Shown: positions 35,101 through 43,201, counted from the stretch's first letter. The stretch: 64,000 nt of DNA from Leptospira dzoumogneensis (GCF_004770895.1 NZ_RQHS01000019.1:124001-188000); one strand, 5' to 3'. Notes: a model not told the origin generated them from the sequence alone. Made by a program: numbers and translations.

Positions 35101-36284
35101 GCGCATAAACAAGCAGCGGGACCGTAATTACAACTATCCCTTTCTGGGACAGGCATGCTCATCGAATATTGTAGATAATCTGCTAGTCTTTTTTCTGTAG
35201 CAGTTGCTTGAGTTGGAAGAGGATTTCCGAAATATGCGTTTGCATATACTAAAAGTCCACTCGGAACAAATAAATTCATAACAGAAGTCGTAGTGTTTAA
35301 ATTGGTATCCGATAAAGATTGTAAGCTGAATCCGTCACTGCCGTATGTAAACGAAAGATCATCGTAGTCCTCAGATCCAAAAGCGTTCGATTCTCCTCTG
35401 CTTAAAGTAGTTAAAATAGATCTTCCTGACAAATTTCCAGAGGAATAATCCAAGCCATATCCACGAATCAAAGAACCATCTACAAATATTTCTATTTCAG
35501 ATAAACGCTTTGTTGTTTGGACAAGAGAACCATAAGTATAATTTGGAGAAGAATCGGATCTGTCTTCATAACTGAATTGGATGCTTCGATTTTGATATGT
35601 AATTTCTTTCGGATAATATTCTCCGTTTGTGGCATCTTCTATATAGTTAACGTTATAGCCATTTCCGAAAGAATCTCGAACTTGACTGAGCGTCCAAACT
35701 CTTATGGAACCGTTTCTGCTTAAGGCTTCAATTCTAGAATCTGCCGTAGAGCCGAATGTATATGTAAGTCCATCTTTATCCGTTGCAGTCCACGAACAGG
35801 GTCCGTCTCCGCATATCCCACTTGGGATAAATTGAATCCAGGATTCTTTTCTGGAATGGAACTTTATACGACTTCCAGAAACATCTACTAAAGGTCCAGC
35901 AAGCGATGAGACAAAATCATCTGTACTATCATATTTTACCCCGAATCTCGAATCTCTTGAAATAAAATGAATCCCTTCTAGGTTCCACCCGACTCCAACA
36001 ATCCCATTGCCACTTCCGGATAGATACGATAAAGATATTCGAGGTATAATTCCCTTGGTTCCTTGAGGTAAAACGATTTCTATATCTGAGGATAATGAGC
36101 CTGAAGGAGTGGCAGATAACTTAGGCAATCCTTGAGGGATAAGGTTGCCAGTTAAGCTGGCAATAATGGATTTGATTGAAAATCCAGAGAGTATTGGAAA
36201 AAGAAATAGGAGTATTAAATATCTTTGAACCATTTTTAATTTCTTTGGTTCCCAAAATTTTCTAAACGAATGAATTTTTAACAT
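29163..36284 (-). CDS. giant SpvB / FG-GAP / RHS-repeat protein
   Basis: 2373 aa (or start at Met18, 36233). Order by rough residue: hydrophobic export signal 18-45; SpvB/TcdB N-terminal domain about 55-310 (LSYLSGSGNGIVGVGWNLEG); FG-GAP/VCBS-type DxDxDG repeats about 460-950 (DVNSDGLPDF, DVNADGLEDV); RHS/YD repeats about 1220-1830; two membrane segments about 1950-1995; RHS core about 2060-2160 (GLNRYMYVGGNPVNSVDPNG); a 210-aa unique tail with a hydrophobic hairpin (LVGSIEIIGALFIAYFG). RHS shells encapsulate and release C-terminal toxins, so the tail is the candidate toxin, perhaps membrane-active. Two lipoproteins follow. It is divergent from an envelope operon. Large RHS/SpvB proteins are common in Leptospira. 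Confidence 0.88.
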   Translation of the reverse strand: MLKIHSFRKFWEPKKLKMVQRYLILLFLFPILSGFSIKSIIASLTGNLIPQGLPKLSATPSGSLSSDIEIVLPQGTKGIIPRISLSYLSGSGNGIVGVGWNLEGIHFISRDSRFGVKYDSTDDFVSSLAGPLVDVSGSRIKFHSRKESWIQFIPSGICGDGPCSWTATDKDGLTYTFGSTADSRIEALSRNGSIRVWTLSQVRDSFGNGYNVNYIEDATNGEYYPKEITYQNRSIQFSYEDRSDSSPNYTYGSLVQTTKRLSEIEIFVDGSLIRGYGLDYSSGNLSGRSILTTLSRGESNAFGSEDYDDLSFTYGSDGFSLQSLSDTNLNTTTSVMNLFVPSGLLVYANAYFGNPLPTQATATEKRLADYLQYSMSMPVPERDSCNYGPAACLCAAYAPCWGGNQVFFENLVSLCLDYNNWGGPTYCASGIQSGLTNWMSMDIDGNGILDFASVVGSETTNSIRLRAWTVKNGTIDSSSSFLSPIIPLHYNTFSQAVDLDGDGRTDFAFENGGKLNVIYSKSTSFSSATSFSNVAIPAANRNMTVFAPYSYFFEYSSTNPKRMAADKAPADWFADMDSNGLADFIHYDGSKFNVYLNQKGSFANPIQISGTSNYFINDFIDMDSDGKSEYVRLVQYSENAQYTALSSQLDDLNSQAQTITNTYNTENNVLNSIINSGVSSVSSSDLNSVIDYYLKGCTYYIASLSLNYSMDDIVLVLNSSGENVACLNTDVNYTDITQLQAALAGGTILASNTLTNDLQLVYANEISPINTQISNVQSQLNTINANSNGTIRYRLDVTTFDLTKKTSATSQYDLGTSADRLQSFFGDVNSDGLPDFLTVVGTKIKVSLNTGNGFASQISSDLNLSDGKKATQFNFGDVNADGLEDVILYNKDSQNVESYLSNGSGSLTYNSSYGFGSFALSEQTTNGVYKADIGKLTIQDTNGDGFADALLVKLWMDKTQGHVFARNSNLKTAQEDDLVSVSNRVQTSTASYTAKHLHSGAIQSGTGDYPNLVDSSPGFLVTTLNTNLGSNITIGETFQYYNARLYSGVRSLARGLGFATFTEKDSGTGFYTITEYFQTDYRLAGIESTQRSYNSSGNLMRETIQSGFQFPNPYGTEISAATNISKSSYHNGDLEVSSNEEISYDNYGFPTNQIETIGNHTVITTNTYSHDTSNWRIGRTTRTKKTVDGGLVQDQLFSYSGDSINSLTQFPGNSVEQTSTFTYDSLGNPITITNAIGATTTLSYDAALSLFPSQSINALGHVTKTEYDISLGVEISKTDPNGAKSSKTYDPFGRLLTVTYPGNEGWNESYEYSNTGKYDLNDLSSNESIKKIVRDTTSGVETVVVQYTDPMGKVIRTISDTATSGVNLIEDTVYDYTKDTISKKTKPYFSNGTPIWITYQYDDPDFRLTREMTPDSGGNIATTISYNGLTTTISIQYPDGQTKTIVTVKNELGQEVSKSQNGKTITTTYAPNGQPSIIADPTGKTTTFTYDISGRRISVSDQNSGTVSFSYDLLGRILKQTDARGKSIDLTYDPLDRVLTKTASGGETPVTYTYDENSVSYAIGRTTKIIDSSGSTEFSYNAQGKPTLQKKTIDDIALINEIEYDSLGRETDLTYPDGTKVHQSYSLNGNLQEVTMDSVDGTSVGISVAKYEGPIFADGSPTFRKIAGNGVTTDTVINSINFRTSQLISKKEDGTTLSNLSYGYDGPGNILTITDNYKSVNNQTFTYDTYNRITKAVGNYGTENYVYADNGNLIQKGDYTFTYGDSSHVNAVTKAYSQTSGTLTYSYDASGNMIFRNGDVLLYDTFGKMKEVDFADGGEIEYSYNYAGNRIRTLNKKTNAFTYYFDDLYEIINAPGVPSKHTVYIKGFQGEILTQITREDAVLVTKNTVANTSLASEIRSWLDDAGICSGVLIDCEKYWKNRFTSPTIQLFTYSKYFHQGIPTIYTRIGYILFFLTLLYAGYPFFLKGNEVLKRMKYVGLGSPILLLSVFGVLILEDCNGILGTKHKNAPWFLLAGTSFNSDITPVSPNQPGKSNSSSKAGTPAVGAYFYQTDHLGSTTMLTDGYGNQVTGPGQSGVSFISYKPYGEINYANSTGPDIFRYKFTGQMSDSETGMYYYKSRYYDAFLGRFAQADDRFDQGINGLNRYMYVGGNPVNSVDPNGHSWLSNSLSKAGNWLKKSLFIKSMGLLDPNRIDTGGVGRSIQERTFISHDRWRPFENRKVGKDFRRAFYHPSSKHGLDYQKQGAVYGYLLTGTIEGAYMGYKLGASKNQSIAAKRERNFQVLVGSIEIIGALFIAYFGPGWSYPIAGAMASDGGSRIENNKSNLAESNYQCSLTIAINYYASQPTYDSFGNVQPGRTVFTQDQVAKECSQSD

Positions 36285-36454
36285 GAAATCTCAAAACTCC
36301 AGACTTATATAATACCATTTCATTTTTTAAAACAGACATGTGCTTTTTGCAGTTGTATCGTGAAGTATAAGTAAAAAGTATGTCAATAGGAATTGATGAT
36401 TTTTAAAAATTTTCGTTATGCGAAATTGCTATAACGTTTGGAAAGAAAACTGAA

Positions 36455-37387
36455 TTGAGAATTAAGCTCCAAACAGACGCTCGATCCACAGTTACATTCA
36501 ATAAACTTAATATAACTAGTGCCTGTTCGGCAGGAGTTTGTGTTTTATTATTTCTTTTGTCTTATGTTCCTGTTTTTGCAGCGGAAATTCTCCTGCAAAA
36601 TGGAAGTGCTTTTATAGTTAAAGAAGTTTCTGAGAAGAATGGGAAAGTTTTTACATCCTGGAAAAGTCATAGTTATAGTATTCCGAAAGAGGATATACTT
36701 AGAATTGATCCAAGTAAAATTGGTCCAGAAAATTCCTATACATATACAATTGTAACTCTATCGGATGGAACTGAAGTACGTGGTATTTTGGTCGAAAGAG
36801 CACATGATACTATTGTTTTAAAAACCGACCAAGGATTCGTTTCGTTAGAATCCTCTAAAATCCTTAAGATTCATCCTTCCGATAATTTTGATTTAAAGCC
36901 AGAATTGTCTGAAGTATATTTAGTCTCTTCATCTTCAAATGATTGGAGACTTGGACTTCAATTATCCGGAAATGCATCATTAGGGTCTTGGGCTAACCTG
37001 TTTCCACAAACATATGGAGCAGGTGGTTTTATTGAGAAATCTTGGGGCATTAAAAATTCTTTCGCTGGATTTCAATCGGATTACTCCTATGGAAACTCCA
37101 GTAACGGTAAACTTTCAATATGGAGTCAAACTTTCTACTATGGAAAGAGTTTCGGAAATTCAGCACCTTATATTCTATTTGGGATAGGAGCTAGCTCTAT
37201 TTCTTGGACTTCATCAGATCGTAGTCGAGGTGGTGTTGATCCAAGTGTTCTTTTGGAATTTGGTTGGAATTGGGATAAGCCGGGACGATATATTTTCCGA
37301 CTTGGTCCGCAAGTTCAGTGCGCTATTGAATCCGATTCAAATTTATGTAGGGTAGGAGTTCGTTTTTCCTGGGGACTCTATCTATGA
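36455..37387 (+). CDS. exported protein with C-terminal beta-barrel-like domain
   Basis: 310 aa from TTG 36455 (GGAAAG 9 nt upstream). An unusually long N-region (about 28 aa) precedes the signal core (AGVCVLLFLLSYVPVFAAE). Next comes a strand-rich module of about 100 aa with LSDGTEVRGILVE, a short repeat type also seen in the proteins at 53507 and 55176. The C-terminal 140 aa alternate polar and aromatic residues and end in VGVRFSWGLYL, typical of an outer-membrane barrel. Its stop overlaps the next start as ATGA. First of four envelope genes. Confidence 0.7.
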   Translation: MRIKLQTDARSTVTFNKLNITSACSAGVCVLLFLLSYVPVFAAEILLQNGSAFIVKEVSEKNGKVFTSWKSHSYSIPKEDILRIDPSKIGPENSYTYTIVTLSDGTEVRGILVERAHDTIVLKTDQGFVSLESSKILKIHPSDNFDLKPELSEVYLVSSSSNDWRLGLQLSGNASLGSWANLFPQTYGAGGFIEKSWGIKNSFAGFQSDYSYGNSSNGKLSIWSQTFYYGKSFGNSAPYILFGIGASSISWTSSDRSRGGVDPSVLLEFGWNWDKPGRYIFRLGPQVQCAIESDSNLCRVGVRFSWGLYL

Positions 37388-38733
37388 TAAGGATTGGAGT
37401 CTATTTTATAATTCTTTCATTATTATCCGCATGTCAAAATTCCGTTTTATCGGGTATTGAAGATGAAACATCTTCCAAGATTGAATTCGCTTCAATTACA
37501 AAGCTTGGACCTAATAATGTAACAATTCTATGGAAGTGTTCTAGGTTAACTAAAGGATATTTACTCGGACCTACAGGAATTTTTCCAAGCTTAACGTCTG
37601 CAAAGACCCATATAATGGAAATTTCAGGACTAAGTCCTCAAACCAATTATGAAGTTTTTGCATCTTGCGAAAAACCAAATTTTTCTAATGGCATTCCTAT
37701 CCGATTTAGAACTTGGGTTTCAGCTTCTCCTGAAAAGACGCAAGGAATTTGGATAGTAGGAGGAATCGGTTCCGATGGCAATCCTGTTTCTCAAATAGAT
37801 TTATTTGATGCAAATACAGCAACCTGGTATCCAACAATAACGAGTGTCCCGACCCCTAGAGCGTTCGCTTCTATAGTTTCTCACAAAAACCTAATATATA
37901 TAATCGGTGGTTTAGAAAAATCGGGATCAGTATATTCAACTTCTTTAAAAGTAGAAGCCTATGATCCCTATAATGATATTTGGATCACTAAGGCAGATCT
38001 ACCGCAAAGCTCTTTAGGGGCAATTGCCGGTTCTATAGGAGATGAAATTTACGTTATCTCGGGAAGCGGGTCGGCAACGGTGACAACGTCTCCAACTTTG
38101 AACACGGTTCTGAAACTTTATCCAGATTTGGGAACAACTGGACAATGGCTCTCTTATACTTCTAACTCTTCTATTTTATCAAGAACAGACATGTCCGGAT
38201 GTAGTATTGACGGTGTGATCTATTATTCTGGCGGAAGATCTGTAAGTAATGGATCAGTCCAATTTGGAACCGATGGCTTTATTCCGACTGCGAATACAGT
38301 GACTGGAAGTAGTGAACCATCTATCAATGTTGCGAGGTCCGGTGGAGCGGGAGTTTGTGTAAATCCTGAGCCAAAAGATTTATATCCATCCGATAACCAA
38401 TGGTTTAGTGTGATTGGTGGATCTATAGTGACAGATACTTCTGAGCCGATCTCTGCACTAACGTCGAGTGCAAAAACAGATTTTCATCAGCCAGGTTCGA
38501 CATCATTTTCAGCGGGTCCAGATCTCCCCCAATCTCTTTATGCTCCTGCATCACAAATATCTTATGAAACAAGAAGGATATATGTCTTTGGTGGAGCGAA
38601 TAACTTGAACACTCCATTAGATACTATTTATTCCATAGATTCTGCATCACCAGTAAGTGGATCGTGGAACACTCTCTCAAGCACAATGCCTATTCCTCGT
38701 TTCGGACACCAAGCAATACGGATAGATAGATGA
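37384..38733 (+). CDS. Kelch-repeat lipoprotein
   Basis: 449 aa; signal with lipobox LLSAC. Residues about 30-110 form a fibronectin III-like domain (ITKLGPNNVTILWKC ... GLSPQTNYEVFASC). The rest is a Kelch beta-propeller: repeated IYIIGGLE, EIYVISGSG, VIYYSGGRS, WFSVIGGS and IYVFGGA with Trp at the end of blades. It is probably an extracellular binding or scaffold protein. Coupled by ATGA overlaps to the genes on both sides. Confidence 0.8.
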   Translation: MIRIGVYFIILSLLSACQNSVLSGIEDETSSKIEFASITKLGPNNVTILWKCSRLTKGYLLGPTGIFPSLTSAKTHIMEISGLSPQTNYEVFASCEKPNFSNGIPIRFRTWVSASPEKTQGIWIVGGIGSDGNPVSQIDLFDANTATWYPTITSVPTPRAFASIVSHKNLIYIIGGLEKSGSVYSTSLKVEAYDPYNDIWITKADLPQSSLGAIAGSIGDEIYVISGSGSATVTTSPTLNTVLKLYPDLGTTGQWLSYTSNSSILSRTDMSGCSIDGVIYYSGGRSVSNGSVQFGTDGFIPTANTVTGSSEPSINVARSGGAGVCVNPEPKDLYPSDNQWFSVIGGSIVTDTSEPISALTSSAKTDFHQPGSTSFSAGPDLPQSLYAPASQISYETRRIYVFGGANNLNTPLDTIYSIDSASPVSGSWNTLSSTMPIPRFGHQAIRIDR

Positions 38734-39275
38734 AATACCTTATATTCTTTACGATTTTAGTTTTTCTTCACTACGGAATTTCCGCAGAGAATCAAGATGA
38801 ACTTTCCAGAGCAGAAATTTTACTCTCTGAAGAAAAATATAGAGATGTAGAAAAATTAATATTCCCTCTTTTAGATGAAAATCCGGTAAACTCGAAGGCA
38901 GAATATTTACTTACAAAGGCATGGGTTGGAATTGCAAGACAGGAGCGGAAGAAAGGTAACATTAGGATCGCAAGGGAATATTATAAAAAAGCCCTGCAAA
39001 AATGGTCATTAAATCAAGAATTGCAAAACGAAGTTACAGAAATGGAGTTGAGTTCTTTAAATCATAGACTCGTTACTTCAAATATAAAGCCAACTAATAA
39101 TTCTGAATGGACAGATCTTTTGAAAGAGATTAGAGATGATCTTCATATAATTAGGGAAAATCTTCAAAAAGAATCCAATACATCAAGCGGTGGAATCAGA
39201 CAGTATATCCTTTACGTAGTGATCGGGCTATTAGTAATAATTTCTATACAATTAGGTATTTTAATTAGAAAATGA
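38730..39275 (+). CDS. TPR-like exported protein with C-terminal membrane anchor
   Basis: 181 aa. N-terminal signal (YLIFFTILVFLHYGISAE), then TPR-type helices (RAEILLSEEKYRDVEKLIFPLL, RIAREYYKKALQKW), a short coiled region (LLKEIRDDLHIIRENLQ) and a C-terminal transmembrane helix (YILYVVIGLLVIISIQLGILI). It probably assembles the neighbouring envelope proteins in the periplasm. The start overlaps the Kelch gene stop by 4 bp. Confidence 0.75.
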   Translation: MKYLIFFTILVFLHYGISAENQDELSRAEILLSEEKYRDVEKLIFPLLDENPVNSKAEYLLTKAWVGIARQERKKGNIRIAREYYKKALQKWSLNQELQNEVTEMELSSLNHRLVTSNIKPTNNSEWTDLLKEIRDDLHIIRENLQKESNTSSGGIRQYILYVVIGLLVIISIQLGILIRK

Positions 39276-39330
39276 AATTATTAACTTTGGATTTTAATTA
39301 TAATATTTTCTCAAGACTTCGGATAAATAA

Positions 39331-40071
39331 ATGAAAAGAAAAAGTTTCTTTATTTTGATATTTCTTCTATCCCAATGCATACTTCCTGATCGAGATAAAC
39401 AATCAATATCTTTTAATCCTGATACCGTCAGAGATGAAAAGTTGGACGTTATAAAAGTTATTCAGATATCGGATCACGATATAAAAGGAAAAATCATATT
39501 ACTTAAGTCAGATTCTGATTTTGTAGATCATCTCCTTTCTAACTTTGTTGTCGATAATACAGAATCTGCCTTAATTCATTTATCTCAAGACTATTTGGTT
39601 GGTTTAATCATAATTGAAAATGAATCAGATGATCCCGAGCCATTCTCAATTAGAAATCTAAATCTACAGCTTGACGGCAAAATGTTAATCCCGCTGAAAC
39701 CTGCGGATTATCCCAAACAGGTTCGTTGCTTTAATTGGAAAGGGACCACTAAGAATTTCTATAATTTCGTAGCTATATCTGCTGTGACAGTTTATACGGT
39801 CAGTGCTATGTTTGGCTGCCTTGAAGGAAGATGCGAAGGAATGGAATATCTGAAAAAGGAGACAGATTCACAACCTCCTTCAAAAGCAGGAGGAAACTAT
39901 TTTTCAGATCTTAATTTTGTGACTACACTCGAATTTAGTTATAACACTGAAAGTGAGAAAGTCTTAATAAAGCCGAAATCCCTGTCAAAGGGAGTAGTCC
40001 TTTATAAGAATCCATTTCCACCAGAAAATATTAAGGATTATCTAACTAAAGGGAATTGCACAATTAAATAG
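39331..40071 (+). CDS. predicted lipoprotein
   Basis: 246 aa with a short lipoprotein signal (FFILIFLLSQC). The mature part has an alpha/beta pattern, one weakly hydrophobic segment (YNFVAISAVTVYTVSAMFG near 150) and several Cys. It is last of the four-gene envelope operon that begins at 36455, after a 55-bp gap, and converges with the minus-strand genes of the transposase operon. No family recognised. Confidence 0.65.
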   Translation: MKRKSFFILIFLLSQCILPDRDKQSISFNPDTVRDEKLDVIKVIQISDHDIKGKIILLKSDSDFVDHLLSNFVVDNTESALIHLSQDYLVGLIIIENESDDPEPFSIRNLNLQLDGKMLIPLKPADYPKQVRCFNWKGTTKNFYNFVAISAVTVYTVSAMFGCLEGRCEGMEYLKKETDSQPPSKAGGNYFSDLNFVTTLEFSYNTESEKVLIKPKSLSKGVVLYKNPFPPENIKDYLTKGNCTIK

Positions 40072-40101
40072 CGGCTCACTTTATCTGGGTGGGATGGTTA
40101 T

Positions 40102-40473
40102 TCAATATCCGTTCTCATTGGAATAGTAGCCAAGTAGCTCATGTTCTTCGAAAATAGCTATTGTAACCGGATCGGAGATTACCTCGATCATTCCTATTTC
40201 CCCAATCTCAAATACGTGCATTTCTCCGTAAGTATCAAATAGTAGAACCTCTCCAAAATCAAAAGGAGCGGATATAATTCGCTTATTCTCTAAATCCTCA
40301 GTTAGGAAAAACTTAAAAACTCCTACAGTAGATTCACCTTCCCAGGTTGTTACCTTTAGGATCTGCTTATCGAAGCAGGAAAGGAAATTTAAAATAACTT
40401 CCTTCCTATCTAGAAGAGGATCTTCAATTTCTAATGTTAATTTATTTAGGTTATAATTATCATTCATTTTCAA
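40102..40473 (-). CDS. hypothetical protein, last gene of the transposase operon
   Basis: 123 aa, acidic, strand-rich (VGVFKFFLTEDL, GEVLLFDTYGEMHVFEIGEIGMIEVISD), no signal or membrane segment. It follows the Cys-N-L repeat protein by 27 bp on the same strand and is probably the fourth gene of the transposase-HNH operon. No family recognised. Confidence 0.5.
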   Translation of the reverse strand: MKMNDNYNLNKLTLEIEDPLLDRKEVILNFLSCFDKQILKVTTWEGESTVGVFKFFLTEDLENKRIISAPFDFGEVLLFDTYGEMHVFEIGEIGMIEVISDPVTIAIFEEHELLGYYSNENGY

Positions 40474-40500
40474 AATTGTTTAAAACCATCAAAAGCTAAG

Positions 40501-41160
40501 TTAATCTTTCATTTCCCTTGCTATACGATTTAAATTAGTGCAGATACTTTTAACCTTATCATCCCACTCAGGATTCTTATATCCCAATATTCCTTTTATA
40601 TTCATCAGATAGGTCCTCTTCCATTTATAATCAAGAACATCTTCTGGTTCTCTGCTATAGGAATTTAAATTAATACAATTCCTCTTAGCACAATAATCCC
40701 AATCAAAATTTTCAATGTTCCTTCCTACATCCTCAGCGGTACCTTTAAGATTATTTACCTTTTGAACTTCTATCTTCGCTGAATATTTATATTGATATTC
40801 ATACTTAAGAGTTTCGGGAGGCAAAGAAGAAAAGTTGTTAAACTCCAACAAGACCCATTCAAGACTAAATCTCTCCCTCGGCTTTCTGAAAAAGGCATTT
40901 AATCTGTTCGTGCTTACTCTAACACAAACATTCCATTCTGCATGTTTAGGATCTTTTGGTTTCGGCAACATGTATTGCCTTAAGTAGCTATCTAAGTTCA
41001 CTACGGATTTCTGAGCACATTTACCCCAAGTATAGAATACTGGAGGCTTATCTCTTTCCCGGAGGAAGAATGCATATTTCAGTTCCAGATTATTTGCTAT
41101 TTGTCCTGCAAACTGATGAGGAAATTTCTTACGAAGTCTTTCTTCTTGCTGAGAATCCAT
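40501..41160 (-). CDS. hypothetical protein with two Cys/NL repeats
   Basis: 219 aa from ATG 41160 (MDSQQEERL), overlapping the HNH-like gene by about 30 bp; an ATG at 41190 is further upstream. It seems built of repeated units: KCAQKSVVNLDSYLRQ, VCVRVSTNRLNAFFRKP, YCAKRNCINLNSYSREP and KSICTNLNRIAREM, each with a Cys and an N-L/R-L helix. The repetition suggests a multi-unit nucleic-acid or peptide reader. It is basic. No family recognised. Confidence 0.6.
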   Translation of the reverse strand: MDSQQEERLRKKFPHQFAGQIANNLELKYAFFLRERDKPPVFYTWGKCAQKSVVNLDSYLRQYMLPKPKDPKHAEWNVCVRVSTNRLNAFFRKPRERFSLEWVLLEFNNFSSLPPETLKYEYQYKYSAKIEVQKVNNLKGTAEDVGRNIENFDWDYCAKRNCINLNSYSREPEDVLDYKWKRTYLMNIKGILGYKNPEWDDKVKSICTNLNRIAREMKD

Positions 41161-41425
41161 ACTTCTCCCCCTTATGTTTAACAATATCAAAAGCGATCTC
41201 CACTATCTCTTTTTCGGTGTGATATCTCTTCAGCTTAGAAAGTGGTCCTAAGACTATACAAATATTCTGAAATTCATGCTTTCCACCGAGCCTCAAGGGC
41301 TTTATATGTTCTGCTCTTGCACTGTCTGGACTCAAGTGTCTTCCTGTAAGAAAGCATATCTCATTCTGAGAACCCAATTTCTTATAAAACTCCGGAGCAT
41401 CGAATTTATAGTTCTCAGTTTCCAT
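41129..41425 (-). CDS. small HNH-like protein coupled to the transposase
   Basis: 98 aa. HNH-like signature: ICFLTGRHLSPDSARAEHIKPLRLGGKHEFQNICIVLG, with the order Cys, His-Ile-x-Pro, GG, Asn expected of HNH nucleases, ending in KHKGEKYGF. The ATG overlaps the transposase stop as TAATG, so translation is coupled and the protein is probably made with the full-length transposase. A nuclease partner in transposition or excision is plausible but not shown. The second Cys pair is missing. Confidence 0.65.
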   Translation of the reverse strand: METENYKFDAPEFYKKLGSQNEICFLTGRHLSPDSARAEHIKPLRLGGKHEFQNICIVLGPLSKLKRYHTEKEIVEIAFDIVKHKGEKYGFSARRKTS

Positions 41426-41966
41426 TAGCGAACCTCCTTTTGAAGTTGGTTCTTTATTCGTGGAAATTGAGTATATAAAAGATGTGGCAAAGAATCTGAT
41501 CTCTGGACTATAGAGAAATCTACCCTTCTGTCGTGTGATTCTTTATTAAAGAGCTTTCTCTTTTGAATTAGACCATACTTAAGCCATTTCCTTAAGATGA
41601 TCATAAGAGTTCTTTTATCTAGCTTAAATCTATCTGCGATGTATTGAACTGATGGGTGTTCTCCAGAAGTTTCTTTATAATATTGAATTGAGTTCCATAT
41701 TTTGAAAGAGAGGTTTTCATATTTTAGCTCTCTCTTTCTTTTGTGCTTTGATTTTTGATTATCTGACCAAAAATCATTAAACCTCTTCATTTCACCTGCT
41801 AAAGTTTTTCTCCTTCGACTTATAGCTTCAGCACTGTTAAGAACATATTTGTTTTGTTCTTTATCCCTCCTTAACCTTTCTTCATTTTCAAGCTCCTGGT
41901 ATTTCCTATTTTTGATAGCTTGGAAAAGCCATTTTTTAGTCTCTTTGGTGCTTCTTCTATGGGGAT

Positions 41967-43193
41967 ATTTTTCCTGTCCAATCCTCACCACCGTCGCAGA
42001 CCCCGCTCCGGTAGATCGTCTTACCCAGAAAAAATGAGATCCGAAACACCTCTCAGTTATACAATCTAGTCCAAAAAACTTCGCAGTCTTAATAAAACTA
42101 AACTCATCCAAATATAACTTACTATATTCTGGTTTTATATAACAGTAACTACTAAATGATGATTTCAGTAGTCTAAAATTCCCTTCAATAGTTTGAGAAT
42201 GTACATTATGCTTTTGGAATCTATTTCTAGCAAAACCAGAACGAGACTCTTTAGATTTACTCGAATGGTTTACCGATCTATGGTTCTTGTAGAGATTATA
42301 TAAGTAGGGATAACCTTGGTCTGTAAAAAGAGGTACGCTATAAGGAATTTGTTCTACTAACAGTGGTCCTATTGTATTAGCTTTAGTATCAGAAACACTC
42401 TCAAAGAAAGCAGGACCATTCTGTACACAGATACCATGTACCAAAGTCCCTATTTGCCTCCCCCCAAGGCTCTTATTCATATATATAGAGCTAGTAAGAC
42501 CACCATGTCTGTATCGGGATCTTCCCTTATTGGCTCTTTGACTAGTACTGTATAAAACACAAGAATCAGCAGATACATAGGGTTTTAAGCCCATTTTAGG
42601 AGCTACATCTGTTTCTATATTAGGATCTAGTTTAAATCCTTTATATTCTTCTTCCAAGGCTTGGTAAGTAAGAACTTTATATTTTGGTAATTGATCAGAA
42701 CAGAATAACTGGAATCTTCTTTTTAGAGTTAATGCACTCTTGTATTCTATTCCAAGTCTTTTAGAAATCTCTGTTGCTGTAAGAACTTTAGGAAACTGTA
42801 AAAAGGATTCATGGAATACCACTCCGAACATATAGAGAGGTAGTTTTAATCCCATTAATGGTGTATAACTAAGACGAGACTGTTGTCGGTGGCATTTACT
42901 ACAGCGTATTATATCTGGTCTAGTAGAGATCTCTTTATCTAAGATTCTTTCTTCGCAAGCAGGATTAATACATTTCTTTGGATAGAAATCATCTAAGAAC
43001 TTTTTGGTAATTTTTTCATAGAAATCTGTATCAATACCTGATTGAAGCTTTCTATACAGTCTAATAGAGGAGAGATGTTTTCTTAAATTCTTAGGATTGC
43101 GCTCTGTATTCTTTTTACCTTCTTCTACCCTACTCTCTTCAGTTACTAAAGTTAAATATTTTGCAGGTTTGTTAACATTCAACCTAAGAGATA
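41967..43193. repeat. 1227-bp terminal direct repeat, right copy
   Basis: Direct repeat of 2316-3542, same orientation. The inner neighbours differ (transposase C-terminus here, transposase N-terminus at the left), and no TSD is found around the inner junctions (TGGGGATA versus TGCCTAAT). Confidence 0.93.
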
Positions 43194-43201
43194 GGATCTC
43201 A
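43194..43201. repeat. target-site duplication, right copy
   Basis: GGATCTCA, matching 2309-2316. It directly precedes the resumed tetR frame (GTC at 43202). Confidence 0.85.

Larger units (their letters stand above)
2317..43193. mobile_element. 40.9-kb integrated element with 1227-bp terminal direct repeats
   Basis: The element interrupts a tetR gene between duplicated GGATCTCA copies. Both ends are the same 1227-bp stretch in direct orientation, an internal part of a DDE transposase gene. The interior is visibly more AT-rich than the flanks and rich in accessory genes: a lesion-bypass polymerase, a reverse transcriptase, defence-like modules, a small tyrosine recombinase and RHS/lipoproteins. 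No capsid, portal, terminase or tail genes and no clear conjugation genes were seen. The architecture matches a pseudo-compound transposon: a circular unit inserted next to, or overlapping, a resident copy, as described for IS26. It also fits a terminally redundant insertion. The unit (circle) length from the repeats is 39,651 bp. Confidence 0.9.

Noticed and set aside
2317..43193. Intact prophage
   Set aside because: Repressor-like, HNH and Gp37/68 genes occur, but no terminase, portal, capsid, tail or lysis genes were seen.
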